From: Zoogloea dura
GTDB lineage: Bacteria; Pseudomonadota; Gammaproteobacteria; Burkholderiales; Rhodocyclaceae
Assembly (NCBI RefSeq): GCF_012927165.1
Contig: NZ_JABBGA010000004.1
Span: forward strand, 275,567 to 339,566
Direction of reading: 5' to 3'
Length of the DNA stretch: 64,000 bases
This document shows positions 1 through 8,479 of this stretch, piece after piece (position 1 is the stretch's first letter; the number at the start of each line of letters is the position of its first letter). The translations under genes and the position numbers were made by a program. Below the pieces are notes generated by a model. That model ran no database searches and had not been told where the DNA came from. It saw nothing but the letters and a program-made list of their open reading frames with translations.

Positions 1-1264
1 GATCGCGCTCCTGGTGCTGGCGGCGCCGTTCTCCGCCCGGCCCGGCGAGGCTATCGAAGCAAGCGACCTGCCCCCTGCCGCGCAAGCCATGGCGGTGCTG
101 CTTGCCAGCCCGATGGTCAGCGCCGCTGGCGCCGGCATCGAGGCGGAGGAGGCCCGTGCCCGCCGCCTCGCCGCCGGCAGCCACGAATGGACCGTACGCC
201 TCACCGAGCAGCAGCGGCGCGTGCGCAATACCCCCGACGGGCGCTTCAACGAATGGGATGTGGGCATCGACCGGGCCTTCCGCCTGCCGGGCAAGGGCGA
301 CCTCGACCGGCAACTGGGCGCCGCCGGCGTGGCGAGCGCACGCATCGCCCGCGGCGACGCCCTTCATGAAGCGGGACGCGGCCTGCTGGCCAGCTGGTTC
401 GAGGGGCTGCGGGAGCTCAGCAGCGCCGAGCAGTGGCGTCGCCAGCGGGATGTGCTGGCCCGCCAGGCCCAGGTGGTGGCGCGGCGGGTCCAGCTCGGTG
501 ATGCGCCCCGCCTGGAAGGCCTGCAGGCCGAGGCCGCCCTGGCCCAGGCCGATGCCCAGTATGTCCAGGCCAGCGGACGCGCCCAGCTCGCGGCCGCGCG
601 CCTGCGCCGCCAGTACCCCGGCCTGAACCTCCCCGACGCCGTGGTGGAGCGCCCTCCCGAGCCCGTCGAAGGCACGGAGAGCGAGTGGATCCAGGCCATC
701 CTGGAGCACAACCATGAACTGGGCGTCGCCCGGGCCCAAAGCGCCCGCTCCCGGGTCGGCGCCAGCCGGGCCGACGCGGAGCGGATCCCCGATCCCAGCC
801 TGGGCGTGCGGCTGGCCCGCGAGCGGGATGGCGAGGAGCGCCTCGTCGGCATGACCCTGAGCATCCCCCTCCCCGGTGCCGGCCGCGCCGCCGATGCAGA
901 TGCGGCCATCGCGGAAGCACGCGTCAGCGCCCATCGCGAGGCCGCGGTGCTGCGCCGGGTCGAGAGCGAAGCGGCCGCCCTGCATCGCCGGGCCCTTTCC
1001 AGCCGTGCCGGCTGGCTGCGCCAGCTCGACGCCGCCGAAGCCCTGGGGCGCAGCGCCGACCTGACCGAAAAGGCCTGGCAGCTCGGCGAGGGCAGCCTCA
1101 GCGACACGCTCAATGCCCGGCGCCTGGCCCACGAGGCGCACCTGTCCGCCCAGCTGGCCCGGCTCGAGGCCAGCGAGGCCCGCTACAGCCTGCTGCTGGA
1201 CGCCCATCGCCTGTGGCCCCTGGACGTGCGCGACACGGATCAGGACGACCACGATCACCACTGA
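1..1264 (+). CDS. TolC-family outer membrane efflux protein, CzcC-like (5' end outside window)
   Basis: Outer-membrane factor of a tripartite efflux pump, forming the trans-periplasmic exit duct. The reading frame is open from the first complete codon at position 2, and the first residues (ALLVLAAPFSARPGEA) look like the end of a signal peptide, so the true start lies upstream; the GTG at 14 would cut into it. About 420 residues are visible, rich in Ala/Arg/Glu heptad-like helices typical of the TolC coiled-coil barrel. The C-terminus ends in an Asp/His cluster (DTDQDDHDHH), a metal-binding-looking tail as in CzcC/CusC-type proteins of heavy-metal RND pumps. Substrate cannot be decided because the pump and adaptor genes, if adjacent, lie outside the window. 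Confidence 0.85.
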   Translation, partial: IALLVLAAPFSARPGEAIEASDLPPAAQAMAVLLASPMVSAAGAGIEAEEARARRLAAGSHEWTVRLTEQQRRVRNTPDGRFNEWDVGIDRAFRLPGKGDLDRQLGAAGVASARIARGDALHEAGRGLLASWFEGLRELSSAEQWRRQRDVLARQAQVVARRVQLGDAPRLEGLQAEAALAQADAQYVQASGRAQLAAARLRRQYPGLNLPDAVVERPPEPVEGTESEWIQAILEHNHELGVARAQSARSRVGASRADAERIPDPSLGVRLARERDGEERLVGMTLSIPLPGAGRAADADAAIAEARVSAHREAAVLRRVESEAAALHRRALSSRAGWLRQLDAAEALGRSADLTEKAWQLGEGSLSDTLNARRLAHEAHLSAQLARLEASEARYSLLLDAHRLWPLDVRDTDQDDHDHH

Positions 1265-1314
1265 GGCAGGGGCTGGCGCCATTCGACGCTTGGCGGCGGT
1301 TAGAGACGGTTAGA

Positions 1315-1884
1315 ATGGGGCCGCCCATTTCATCAGCATTCAACGTGCCGCCGACTCTGCCCCCCATCATCGACGTCGAGGCATCCGGCTTCGGCACCGC
1401 CAGCTACCCGATCGAGGTCGGCGTGGCCCTGCCCGATGGCCGGACCTACTGCTCGCTGGTACGCCCCCTCGCGCAGTGGACGCACTGGGACGACAGCGCC
1501 GAGCAGGTGCATCGGGTCAGCCGCAACACACTTGTGAAACACGGGCGGCCCCCGGAAGACGTGGCCGACGAGGTCAATGATCTGCTCGCCGGCCAGACCG
1601 TCTATTGCGACGCCTGGTACCACGACCTCACCTGGCTGAGCCGCCTCTTCGAAGCCACCGGACGGGTCCAGGCCTTTCGCCTGGACGACATCCGCTGTCT
1701 GCTGAACGAAGCCCAGGCCGACCACTGGAACAGCACCAGGACCCGCATCCAGGCCGACCTCGGCCTCCACCGGCACCGCGCCAGCAACGACGCGCGGATA
1801 CTCCAGGCCACCCTGCAGCGGGTCCGCCTCGACCATCCGGCACCCGGCCGGATGCCGGGCAGCGCTCAGAAGGAAATGCGGTAG
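1315..1884 (+). CDS. DnaQ-like (DEDD) 3'-5' exonuclease family protein
   Basis: Predicted 189-residue nuclease of the RNase H-fold exonuclease superfamily. An Exo I-like motif IIDVEASG (Asp20 and Glu22) lies near the N-terminus, an Exo II-like Asp sits in YCDAWYHDLTW around residue 100, and an Exo III-like HRASNDA (His...Asp) near residue 168, supplying the four acidic ligands for two metal ions. There is no polymerase or other domain, so it resembles small stand-alone exonucleases acting on DNA or RNA ends. ATG 1315 is chosen; GTG 1345 is a possible shorter start and neither has a clear Shine-Dalgarno. The 3' end overlaps the convergent gene at 1866 by 19 nt. Substrate unknown. Confidence 0.75.
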   Translation: MGPPISSAFNVPPTLPPIIDVEASGFGTASYPIEVGVALPDGRTYCSLVRPLAQWTHWDDSAEQVHRVSRNTLVKHGRPPEDVADEVNDLLAGQTVYCDAWYHDLTWLSRLFEATGRVQAFRLDDIRCLLNEAQADHWNSTRTRIQADLGLHRHRASNDARILQATLQRVRLDHPAPGRMPGSAQKEMR

Positions 1885-2207
1885 CTGGCGCTGGTCGGCC
1901 CAAGGATCCAGTTGCCCGCCCGCACACCGATATAGGCGCCGGCCGCGTTCCAGGCCATGTCCTTCCAGGAGAAGCGGTTGCAGTCCTGCTGCGAATCGTA
2001 GAGCTCCTTGGCAAGGCCCGGCACCAGGGCCAGGCCGACCGACGTCAAGGTATCGTCGGAGAGCCGCGAAGCCCCCACGCCCAGGGCCAGGGACACGCCG
2101 AAATGGGCGGCCTTGTCGCTGCCGGCCCAGTCGTCATGATGGGCACCGCAGGCTTTTGCGCCACCGGCAAAGCCGGCCAGCAGGATCAGGATGGTCAGGT
2201 TTTTCAA
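1866..2207 (-). CDS. YfiM-like small periplasmic/envelope protein
   Basis: 113-residue protein with an N-terminal signal sequence (MKNLTILILLAGFAGGAKA) whose cleavage site could be after AKA; the next residue is Cys but the preceding residues are not a good lipobox. The mature part carries DKAAHFGVSLALG and a second hydrophobic stretch around PGLAKELYDS, resembling the YfiM/DUF2279 group of predicted envelope proteins, in which the DK-H pattern is conserved. No enzymatic role is established for that group. It is transcribed alone on the minus strand, converging with the exonuclease gene. The assignment rests on recalled motif similarity only. Confidence 0.6.
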   Translation of the reverse strand: MKNLTILILLAGFAGGAKACGAHHDDWAGSDKAAHFGVSLALGVGASRLSDDTLTSVGLALVPGLAKELYDSQQDCNRFSWKDMAWNAAGAYIGVRAGNWILGPTSASYRISF

Positions 2208-2321
2208 GCATCACCTCGTGACAAATGGATTGTGCACCGCATGATACGTGTGCAACCCTTCCCTTGCACCCAGACTGGCACAGCCGCCCCTGCTGCCATT
2301 CCCGCCGTGGAGGCCTGCGCC

Positions 2322-2789
2322 TCACTCGTCCTTGCGGAACTTGTCGTGACAGGCTTTGCAGGACTCCCCGGTCTTGCCGAACTGGGTCTTGATGGCGGCG
2401 GCATCGCCGGTCGCGGCCACCTTCTGCAGCTCGTTGGCTTCCTTGATGAAGGCCAGCGCCAGCTTCCTGACCTCGTCGGGCTGCTGGAAGAACTCCGGTT
2501 TGACGCGGGTCTTCTGGCCGCCGACATCCTTGTCGGTGCCCGGTCCGTAGAGAGCCCCCATGCCCGAGTTCGCAGTGGCGGCGATCACGTTGGCTGCGGC
2601 GAGAACCTGGTCCTTGTTGAAGCTGCCCGGGTTGTCGATGACCTGCTGCTTGATCTTGCCCATGTTCCAGGACATGAACGCGTAACCCGCCTTGCGGAAC
2701 TTGATCTGGTCTTCCGGTTTGGCCTGGGCACTGGCACCGGCGGCCAGGCCCGCCGCGGCCAGGCCAAACAGCACGTGCTTGATCTTCAT
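2322..2789 (-). CDS. Cytochrome c' (periplasmic, C-terminal haem)
   Basis: 155-residue class II c-type cytochrome. A signal peptide (MKIKHVLFGLAAAGLAAGASA) exports it, and a single CKACH haem-attachment motif sits at residues 144-148, seven residues from the C-terminus, as in cytochromes c', which are periplasmic four-helix bundles with a five-coordinate haem that binds NO and CO. Residues such as KPEDQIKFRKAGYAFMSWNMGKIK match the family's first helix, where a distal-side residue precedes the NMGKIK helix. Start ATG 2789 is preceded by a GAGGGAG ribosome-binding site; a frame extension to 2939 has no such support. Likely role: NO tolerance or electron shuttling in a denitrifying-type lifestyle (inference). 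Confidence 0.92.
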   Translation of the reverse strand: MKIKHVLFGLAAAGLAAGASAQAKPEDQIKFRKAGYAFMSWNMGKIKQQVIDNPGSFNKDQVLAAANVIAATANSGMGALYGPGTDKDVGGQKTRVKPEFFQQPDEVRKLALAFIKEANELQKVAATGDAAAIKTQFGKTGESCKACHDKFRKDE

Positions 2790-2989
2790 GAAATGACTCC
2801 CTCGTTGATGGCATGCTGCCGTTGCAGGAAATACGGACTGGCCGGCCCTGCGCGCGCCGGCCGGCGGATTATTCCACAAGAATCCGGACACGCTGTCGGC
2901 CTTGCCGCCATGACAATCCAGCCAGTCTTCGGGAACCACGCTCCAGGTTTACGATCCGAGCGTCATTGTTCAATCCACGGGATCCCATC

Positions 2990-3769
2990 GTGCGCCACTT
3001 TGCCGCCTCTCTCGCAGCCCTCTGCCTGCCAGCCCTCTCCGCCTTTGCCAACGAACGGATCGACCTGCAGACCGAAGCCGCGATCCCACGCAGCGGCAAT
3101 CTGTACGGTATGGGTATCGGGGTGCTACCCGCCACCTCCGGCTCCGATGAACTGAGAGCCATGGTGCTACCGGTCATTCAAGCCAGCTATGCCGAGCGCT
3201 TCTACATCAATGCCCTGCGCGCCGGAGTCTGGCTTATCGATTCGGACGATCGCCGGGTGCGCCTCGGACTCGCCGCCGACGCCCGATTCGGCTGGAAAGC
3301 CGGGGATGGACGACGTACCCGCGGCATGGACGACCGCGACTTCTCGGTGGATATCGGCCCGGCGCTGCGGTGGCAGACGGACTACGGCACCGTCAATGCC
3401 CAGTGGGGCTTTGACGCGGGCTCGGCCAGCAAAGGGCAGAGTGCCCAGTTGCAGTTCGTGCGGGCCATCATCCGGGGCCCGGGCCTGCGTCTCAACGGCG
3501 TGCTCGGCGTCACCTGGAACGATCGCCGCATGAACGACTATTACTTCGGCGTTTCGGCACGCGAGGCGACCCCGGACCGCCCGGCCTATCAGGCCTCTGC
3601 CGGCGTCCAGTGGCAGGCCGGAGTCAACGGAGCCTGGCCGGTTGGAGACCGGGGCTCGCTGCTGTTCGGCCTGATGGCCACCCGCCTGGGTAACGCCCAG
3701 GCGGACAGTCCGATCGTCGAAACCCGCATCCAGCCGCTGGCCTACGCAGGCTATGGCTGGACCTTCTAG
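2990..3769 (+). CDS. MipA/OmpV-family outer membrane protein
   Basis: 259-residue predicted outer-membrane beta barrel. Starting at GTG 2990 gives a good signal peptide (RHFAASLAALCLPALSAFA then NE); the frame is open further upstream but without a signal peptide. The mature protein alternates hydrophobic and polar residues, has GNLYGMGIGVLPATSGS near its N-terminus and ends in an aromatic residue (YAGYGWTF), the usual C-terminal Phe recognised by the Bam machinery. Family members include MipA, a scaffold for murein hydrolases and synthases, and OmpV; the specific role here is unknown. Divergent from the cytochrome c' gene and convergent with the haem protein at 3779. Confidence 0.75.
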   Translation: MRHFAASLAALCLPALSAFANERIDLQTEAAIPRSGNLYGMGIGVLPATSGSDELRAMVLPVIQASYAERFYINALRAGVWLIDSDDRRVRLGLAADARFGWKAGDGRRTRGMDDRDFSVDIGPALRWQTDYGTVNAQWGFDAGSASKGQSAQLQFVRAIIRGPGLRLNGVLGVTWNDRRMNDYYFGVSAREATPDRPAYQASAGVQWQAGVNGAWPVGDRGSLLFGLMATRLGNAQADSPIVETRIQPLAYAGYGWTF

Positions 3770-3778
3770 GCCCTCTGC

Positions 3779-4345
3779 TCAGAGCGGGCGGCGGACCGTC
3801 AAGGCACCACGGATCTGCCCCTTGGCGTAGCCAAAAGCCCTGTCTCCGGGGTAGGTGCCCTCCAGCACCTGCTTGAGGGCCGGCTCGATCGACTCCACCG
3901 GGCCGTGGCACTTGAGGCACACGTCCCCCACCGGGATCGCCCGCATGTAGCGGAACACCGGCTTGCCGTTCTCGGTGAACACCTCGCCGACTTCAAGCGT
4001 CTCCACTTTTTCGCCATTGGCGGCGCGGATGTTGAAGTCGGCGAGTTGGCGGGCCTCCCAAAGGTCCGGCGTACCGGTGGCCTGGTTGCGGGTCTTCAGG
4101 CTCACCCGGCTCATCGCCCAGCCGGTCTTGACCGACTGCTCCTTGAGCAACTGCGGCGCGGCGTCCTTGCACACCGGGATGGCCGCCACAGCCCCCTTGC
4201 CGGCAACTGTCTCCTGCATCATGGCAACCACCTTCGGCAGCACCGGCAAGGCGTTCTTGCGCGTGTCGAGCTTGAGGGCCTCGAGATCATGGGCCAGGGC
4301 GACGCCCGACAGACAGAGGGTCAATGTGAAAGCGGCACGAAACAT
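3779..4345 (-). CDS. DUF3365/Tll0287-like periplasmic c-type haem protein
   Basis: 188-residue exported protein: signal peptide MFRAAFTLTLCLSGVALA followed by a Tll0287-like (DUF3365) domain. One CLKCH haem-binding motif at residues 143-147 is followed by GPVE, the arrangement in this PAS-like haem family, which is found free or as the sensor part of histidine kinases and chemoreceptors. Here it stands alone without a signalling domain, so it may be a soluble redox or gas-sensing protein or an electron carrier (inference). It lies near the cytochrome c' gene, suggesting a small periplasmic haem locus. Its upstream region is strikingly AT-rich with an inverted repeat at 4360-4375. Confidence 0.82.
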   Translation of the reverse strand: MFRAAFTLTLCLSGVALAHDLEALKLDTRKNALPVLPKVVAMMQETVAGKGAVAAIPVCKDAAPQLLKEQSVKTGWAMSRVSLKTRNQATGTPDLWEARQLADFNIRAANGEKVETLEVGEVFTENGKPVFRYMRAIPVGDVCLKCHGPVESIEPALKQVLEGTYPGDRAFGYAKGQIRGALTVRRPL

Positions 4346-4359
4346 GGCGACACCTTTAA

Positions 4360-4375
4360 ATTAGAAAACACTAAT
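4360..4375 (-). promoter_or_regulatory. AT-rich inverted repeat upstream of the DUF3365 haem protein
   Basis: ATTAG-N6-CTAAT inverted repeat in a short AT-rich island (about 4354-4385) 15 nt upstream of the start codon at 4345. On the minus strand it overlaps TATATTAG, which could serve as a -10 element. The arrangement suggests a promoter overlapped by an operator, but no known regulator motif is matched. Confidence 0.3.
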
Positions 4376-4499
4376 ATAAAGGAAATCCTGGCCGGCGGCC
4401 ATGCCGGATCTATTCTGGATGCAAGGCGGGGATGTCCGGGAAACCAATCCTGCCCGCGGCAGACCAACAACAGCCATCCCTCAACCCACGGAGCACGCC

Positions 4500-4736
4500 A
4501 TGGAATCCCAGACCCACAGCATTGCCAATCTTTTCGCCCAACTCGGGCTGCCCGACGATGCGCTGGCCATCGATGCCTTCATCGTCAGCCATTCCCTGCC
4601 CCACGACATCCAGCTGTTCGATGCGCCCTTCTGGAGCGCCGCCCAGGCGGCCTTCCTGAAAACCGAGATTGCGGAGGACGCGGACTGGAGCCCTGTGATC
4701 GACACCCTGGACGCGCGCCTGCGCGCCAGGCAGTAA
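4500..4736 (+). CDS. DUF2789 family protein
   Basis: 78-residue cytosolic protein, MESQTHSIANLFAQLGLP at the start, matching the small DUF2789 family of uncharacterised proteobacterial proteins (FAQLGLP, a conserved SHSLP stretch and WSPAQAAFLKEEI-like region, here FWSAAQAAFLKTEIAED). ATG 4500 is chosen because the homologous region begins there; the frame extends upstream to 4401 without coding character. It has no membrane segment or signal. It converges with the HD-GYP gene, 15 nt away. Function unknown for the family. Confidence 0.75.
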   Translation: MESQTHSIANLFAQLGLPDDALAIDAFIVSHSLPHDIQLFDAPFWSAAQAAFLKTEIAEDADWSPVIDTLDARLRARQ

Positions 4737-4751
4737 GGAGCAGGCCGGAGA

Positions 4752-5975
4752 TCAGGCCGGGAACAGGAAGCGCTGGGGATCGACGCCCCATTTGTCCGGC
4801 GCCTCCGCCGAAACAATGCGGTCCCCGCCGCCGCTGCCCAGCTTGCGTCCCAGATCGAGCATCTCCGGCTTGATGTAGCCGTTGGAGCGGGTGCTGAAGA
4901 AGACCCGCAGCTTGGGCGTGAGCAGGCTGCCGTCGTTCTGCTCCACCACCACCCCCAGCCGCCCCGACTCCAGCCGCACCAGGCTGCCCACCGGGTAGAT
5001 GCCGACGCAGCGCATGAAGGCCTGCAGCAGCTTCTGGTCGAAGTGATCGGCGCTCCACTCCCACATCTTGCGCAGCGCCTCGGCGGCCGGCATGCCCTTG
5101 TGGTAGCAGCGATCGGCGGTGATCGCGTCGTACACATCGACGATCGCCGCCATCCGCGCCATGGTCGAGATCTGGTCGCCCGCCAGGCGGTCGGGGTAGC
5201 CCTTGCCGTCAAGCCGCTCGTGGTGGTGACGGGTGATGTCGAGGGGAATGGGGCCGATCCCCGGTGTATTCACCAGCACGGCGTGACCATCGCCGGGGTG
5301 CTGGCGGATCAGGTCGAACTCCGCATCGGTCAGCCGCCCCGGCTTGTTGAGCACCTCGTCCGGCACCTTCATCTTGCCGATATCGTGGAGCAGCCCACCA
5401 ATACCACCCTGACGCAACTCATCACCTTCGAGCCCCAGGGAGCGGCCGAAGGCGATCATCAGGGTGCACACGCTGACCGAATGCAGGAAGGTGTAGTCGT
5501 CCTTGTTCTTGATGCCGATCAGGCCCAGCAGCGCCCCGCTGTTGCGCAACACCGAGCCCGTGATGGCCTCGACCACCGGCTCGGCATCCTCGAGGGACAC
5601 CGCCTTGCCCAAGCGCACGTCGCTCATCATGGTGCGCACCACCTTGTGGGCCTGCTCATGCACCTTGCGGGCACGCGCCAGCTCCTCGTGCACGGTGGCG
5701 CGGACATGCGGGGTCTCGGGTGCGGCCAGGGCGGCGATGATCTCCTGCTCGACCGCCTGCTTCACCTCGTCGGCCGCCACCGCGTCACGGTCATCGATGC
5801 CCTTGTCGGTATCGATGTACACGTGCTGGATGCCGGAATCGACGATGCGGCGCAGATCCCCCTCGTCCTTCAGCTTGAACTGGGCCCGCCAGAACGGGTG
5901 GGACATCCAGTCGCCGCACATTTCTTGAATGAACATGCCCGGCTTGAGCCGGGACACGGGAATCTTCTTCAGCAT
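4752..5975 (-). CDS. HD-GYP domain cyclic-di-GMP phosphodiesterase with DUF3391 N-terminus
   Basis: 407-residue cytosolic enzyme predicted to hydrolyse cyclic di-GMP, lowering its level and favouring motility over biofilm. Residues 1 to about 130 form a DUF3391 domain (MLKKIPVSRLKPGMFI, then the VYIDTDKG strand) common in RpfG-like proteins of this type. The HD-GYP domain follows, with HDIGK at 197-201, a triple His at 250-252 and GYP at 259-261; the metal-ligand and GYP residues are all present, so it should be active. It has no response-regulator receiver domain. A good sigma-28-type promoter (TCAAGCCG-N11-GCCGTTAC) lies 43 nt upstream, implying control with flagellar genes. It is monocistronic, convergent with the DUF2789 gene. 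Confidence 0.93.
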   Translation of the reverse strand: MLKKIPVSRLKPGMFIQEMCGDWMSHPFWRAQFKLKDEGDLRRIVDSGIQHVYIDTDKGIDDRDAVAADEVKQAVEQEIIAALAAPETPHVRATVHEELARARKVHEQAHKVVRTMMSDVRLGKAVSLEDAEPVVEAITGSVLRNSGALLGLIGIKNKDDYTFLHSVSVCTLMIAFGRSLGLEGDELRQGGIGGLLHDIGKMKVPDEVLNKPGRLTDAEFDLIRQHPGDGHAVLVNTPGIGPIPLDITRHHHERLDGKGYPDRLAGDQISTMARMAAIVDVYDAITADRCYHKGMPAAEALRKMWEWSADHFDQKLLQAFMRCVGIYPVGSLVRLESGRLGVVVEQNDGSLLTPKLRVFFSTRSNGYIKPEMLDLGRKLGSGGGDRIVSAEAPDKWGVDPQRFLFPA

Positions 5976-6017
5976 CCGGGTGAGGCCACGTGGCCTGGTG
6001 ATCTGATTGACAAGGCA

Positions 6018-6044
6018 GTAACGGCGCAGGAATACCCGGCTTGA
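6018..6044 (-). promoter_or_regulatory. Candidate sigma-28 (FliA) promoter of the HD-GYP gene
   Basis: On the minus strand, TCAAGCCG (6044 to 6037), 11 nt, then GCCGTTAC (6025 to 6018). This compares with TAAAGTTT/TCAAG-N11-GCCGATAA known for FliA in gammaproteobacteria; 6 of 8 match in the -10 and the spacing is exact. The start codon at 5975 lies about 35 nt downstream of the expected start of transcription. Confidence 0.55.
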
Positions 6045-6100
6045 GTATCAGAATGCTGCTTAGCCGCAGCTTCGACACAAAAGGGCTCATGCACTGTCGC

Positions 6101-6106
6101 TATAAT
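6101..6106 (+). promoter_or_regulatory. -10 element of the uppP promoter
   Basis: Perfect TATAAT preceded by GTCGC, 36 nt upstream of the uppP start codon. No good -35 hexamer is found 17 nt upstream (CAAAAG), so the promoter may be weak or activator-assisted. Assigned to uppP by position. Confidence 0.45.
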
Positions 6107-6141
6107 GCCGGCTTCTTTTTGCACTGCACACAAACAACTTC

Positions 6142-6966
6142 ATGGACATCACCTTGCTCATCAAGGCGCTGATCCTCGGCGTGGTCGAAGGCCTCACCGA
6201 GTTTCTGCCCATCTCCAGCACCGGCCACCTCATCCTGGCCGGCGACCTGCTCAACTTCAATGATGACCGGGGCAAGCTGTTCGAGATCGTGATCCAGTCC
6301 GGCGCCATTCTGGCAGTGGTCTGGGAATACCGGGAACGCATCATGAAAACCTTCTCCGGGCTCGGCCGCCAGCGGGAAGCCAACCGCCTGGTCCTCAACC
6401 TTTTCATCGCCTTCCTGCCTCTGGCCGTCCTCGGGCTGGCCTTCGGCAAGGCCATCAAGGCCTCGCTGTTCGCCCCCCTGCCGGTGGCCACCGCCTTCAT
6501 CCTCGGCGCCTTCGTCATTCTGTGGGCCGAACGCCGCACCCACACGGTCAGGATTCACAGTGTCGACGAAATGACCCCCCTCGACGCCGTCAAGATGGGC
6601 ATCGCCCAGGCCTGCGCACTGATTCCGGGCACCTCCCGCTCGGGCTCCACCATCATCGGCGGCATGCTGTTCGGCTTCTCGCGCCACGCCGCCACCGAAT
6701 TCTCCTTCTTCCTGGCCATCCCGACCTTGGGGGTCGCAACGGTCTACCAGCTCTACAAGGAGCGGGCGCTGCTCAGCGCCGACGACCTGGGCATGTGGGT
6801 GGTGGGCTTCATCGCCGCCTTTGCCTCGGCCTTCCTGTGCGTGCGCTGGCTGCTGCGTTACATCTCCAACCACGACTTCGTGCCCTTCGCGTGGTACCGC
6901 ATCGCCTTCGGCATCGTGGTGCTCGCCACCTGGCACTTCGGCCTGGTGGAATGGACCGCCCACTGA
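6142..6966 (+). CDS. uppP: Undecaprenyl-diphosphatase (BacA/UppP)
   Basis: 274-residue integral membrane phosphatase that converts undecaprenyl diphosphate to the monophosphate, recycling the lipid carrier for peptidoglycan and O-antigen synthesis; overexpression confers bacitracin resistance in known cases. The two family signatures are present: [15 protein letters not shown] at residues 16-30 and PGTSRSGST near residue 165, which form the catalytic site facing the periplasm. Several hydrophobic helices are evident across the length, and 274 residues is the usual size. ATG 6142 follows the TATAAT element at 6101. The last 16 nt overlap the next gene, so it probably heads a four-gene transcript running to 9339. 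Confidence 0.96.
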   Translation: MDITLLIKALILGVVEGLTEFLPISSTGHLILAGDLLNFNDDRGKLFEIVIQSGAILAVVWEYRERIMKTFSGLGRQREANRLVLNLFIAFLPLAVLGLAFGKAIKASLFAPLPVATAFILGAFVILWAERRTHTVRIHSVDEMTPLDAVKMGIAQACALIPGTSRSGSTIIGGMLFGFSRHAATEFSFFLAIPTLGVATVYQLYKERALLSADDLGMWVVGFIAAFASAFLCVRWLLRYISNHDFVPFAWYRIAFGIVVLATWHFGLVEWTAH

Positions 6967-7907
6967 GCAACGCCCCCGACCGCACCGACCCGGGCCTTGC
7001 CGGGCCGTGGGGCGTCGCGGGCAGCTTGATCGAAATCCAAGACGAGGCACGCCGGCGGAGCCTGCCCCTGCGCATCTACCTGCCCGACGCCCCCCGCCTC
7101 AATGGCCTGGTGCTGTTCTCCCACGGCCTCGGCGGTTCGCGTGACGGCGGGCAGGCCTGGCTGAGCCACTGGGCCAGCCACGGCATCGCCGCCATTGCCG
7201 TGCAACACCCGGGCAGCGACCTCAGCCTGCTCGGCGAGGGCCGCTCGCCGCTGGCGCTGCGGCAGGCCTTCCGGGCGGCGATGAGCCCGCAACACCTGGC
7301 CCTCCGGCTCGACGACCTGTGCTTCGTGCTGGCCGCCATCGGTACGCATCCGGACTTGCCCGCCAGCCTGGCAAGCGCGCCGGGCATCGGCCTGTGCGGC
7401 CACTCCTTCGGGGCGGTGACCACCCAGCTGCTGGCCGGCGAGCAGCGCCCGAAGCATCCGGCCCGGCCAGTCGACCAACGGGTCCGGGCGGCGCTGGCCC
7501 TCAGCCCGTCGGCCCGCGAGCCCGAGCAGGCGCCGGGGCTGGCGCAGCGCTTCGGCACCATCCAGCTGCCCTTCATGAGCCTGACCGGCACGCGGGACGA
7601 CGGCATGGGCCTGTCCGACATCACCACCGAGAACCGCCAGTTGCCCTTCCGCCACATGGCGCCGGGGCACAAATACCTGCTGGTCTTCGACGGCGGCACC
7701 CACCTGGATTTTGCCGGCCAGGCCAGCGACGCAGAGGGCTCGGTGTTCCGCCTGCGGCGCAATCCCCCGCCCTTCAGCGCCAATCTGCTGGCCGCCTCCA
7801 CCGCCTTCTGGCTGGCCCACCTGGCAGACCACCGCCCCAGCCTCGACTGGCTCCACACCACCCTGCCGCAGCGCCTGCGGCCCGACGACCGCTTCGAGAC
7901 CCGATGA
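6951..7907 (+). CDS. Alpha/beta hydrolase of the dienelactone-hydrolase/PAF-acetylhydrolase-like group
   Basis: 318-residue cytosolic hydrolase. The oxyanion-hole strand [14 protein letters not shown] and the nucleophile elbow GHSFG (Ser of [11 protein letters not shown]) are clear, followed by LTGTRDD and a late GGTHLDF that can provide the Asp and His of the catalytic triad. The gene starts at ATG 6951, inside the end of uppP in another frame, and its stop overlaps the next start in an ATGA arrangement, indicating translational coupling. Family members cleave esters or lactones; the substrate here cannot be told. Pairing with a second esterase-like gene downstream suggests related substrates. 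Confidence 0.8.
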   Translation: MDRPLSNAPDRTDPGLAGPWGVAGSLIEIQDEARRRSLPLRIYLPDAPRLNGLVLFSHGLGGSRDGGQAWLSHWASHGIAAIAVQHPGSDLSLLGEGRSPLALRQAFRAAMSPQHLALRLDDLCFVLAAIGTHPDLPASLASAPGIGLCGHSFGAVTTQLLAGEQRPKHPARPVDQRVRAALALSPSAREPEQAPGLAQRFGTIQLPFMSLTGTRDDGMGLSDITTENRQLPFRHMAPGHKYLLVFDGGTHLDFAGQASDAEGSVFRLRRNPPPFSANLLAASTAFWLAHLADHRPSLDWLHTTLPQRLRPDDRFETR

Positions 7908-8479
7908 TCATCTACCTCCACGGCTTCCGCTCCGGCCCCCAGTCCTGGAAGGCCCGCAGCCTCGGCGCCCGGATGGCCGCACTGGGGCTGGCCGATCAGC
8001 TGTGGTGCGACCAACTGCCGGTCTCGCCGTGCGCCGCCATCGCCCTGGCCGAAGCGCAGATCGCCCGCTGCAGCACGGCCCCCACCCTGGTGGGCAGCTC
8101 CTTGGGCGGCTACTACGCCACCTACTTGGCCAACCAGCACGGCTGCCGTGCCGTGCTGGTCAACCCAGCGGTGCTGGCGCCCCTTTCCCTGTCGGCCTAC
8201 GTGGGCGTCCAGACCCACATGTACACCGGCGAGCCCTTCGAACTGACCGAAGCCCACATCGCCGAGCTGCGCAGTCTGGAGGTCGCGCAGCTGGCACAGC
8301 CGGAGAACTACTGGCTGCTGGCGGAGACCGGCGACGAAGTGCTGGACTACCGCCACGCGGTGGCCCGCTACGCCGGCAGCCGCCAGACCGTGCTGGAAGG
8401 CGGCGACCACAGCTTCACCCGCTGGGATGCCTGGCTGGACGAGATTATCCATTTTGCAGGACTGCTGCCGACCCCATGA
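7904..8479 (+). CDS. YqiA/YcfP-family alpha/beta fold esterase
   Basis: 191-residue small esterase-type protein. It begins [17 protein letters not shown], the hallmark of the YqiA family, and has the nucleophile elbow GSSLGGYYATYLA and the terminal GGDHSFTRWDAW that supplies the catalytic His. YqiA of E. coli hydrolyses short acyl esters in vitro, and its physiological substrate is not settled. Start ATG 7904 overlaps the preceding stop (ATGA) and its stop overlaps the next ATG (8476), so the three genes after uppP form a tightly coupled chain. Confidence 0.85.
   Translation: MIIYLHGFRSGPQSWKARSLGARMAALGLADQLWCDQLPVSPCAAIALAEAQIARCSTAPTLVGSSLGGYYATYLANQHGCRAVLVNPAVLAPLSLSAYVGVQTHMYTGEPFELTEAHIAELRSLEVAQLAQPENYWLLAETGDEVLDYRHAVARYAGSRQTVLEGGDHSFTRWDAWLDEIIHFAGLLPTP

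Noticed and set aside
1605..3155. Plus-strand frame of 516 codons crossing the exonuclease, YfiM-like and cytochrome c' genes
   Set aside because: It crosses three recognised genes in other frames or strands and has no domain.
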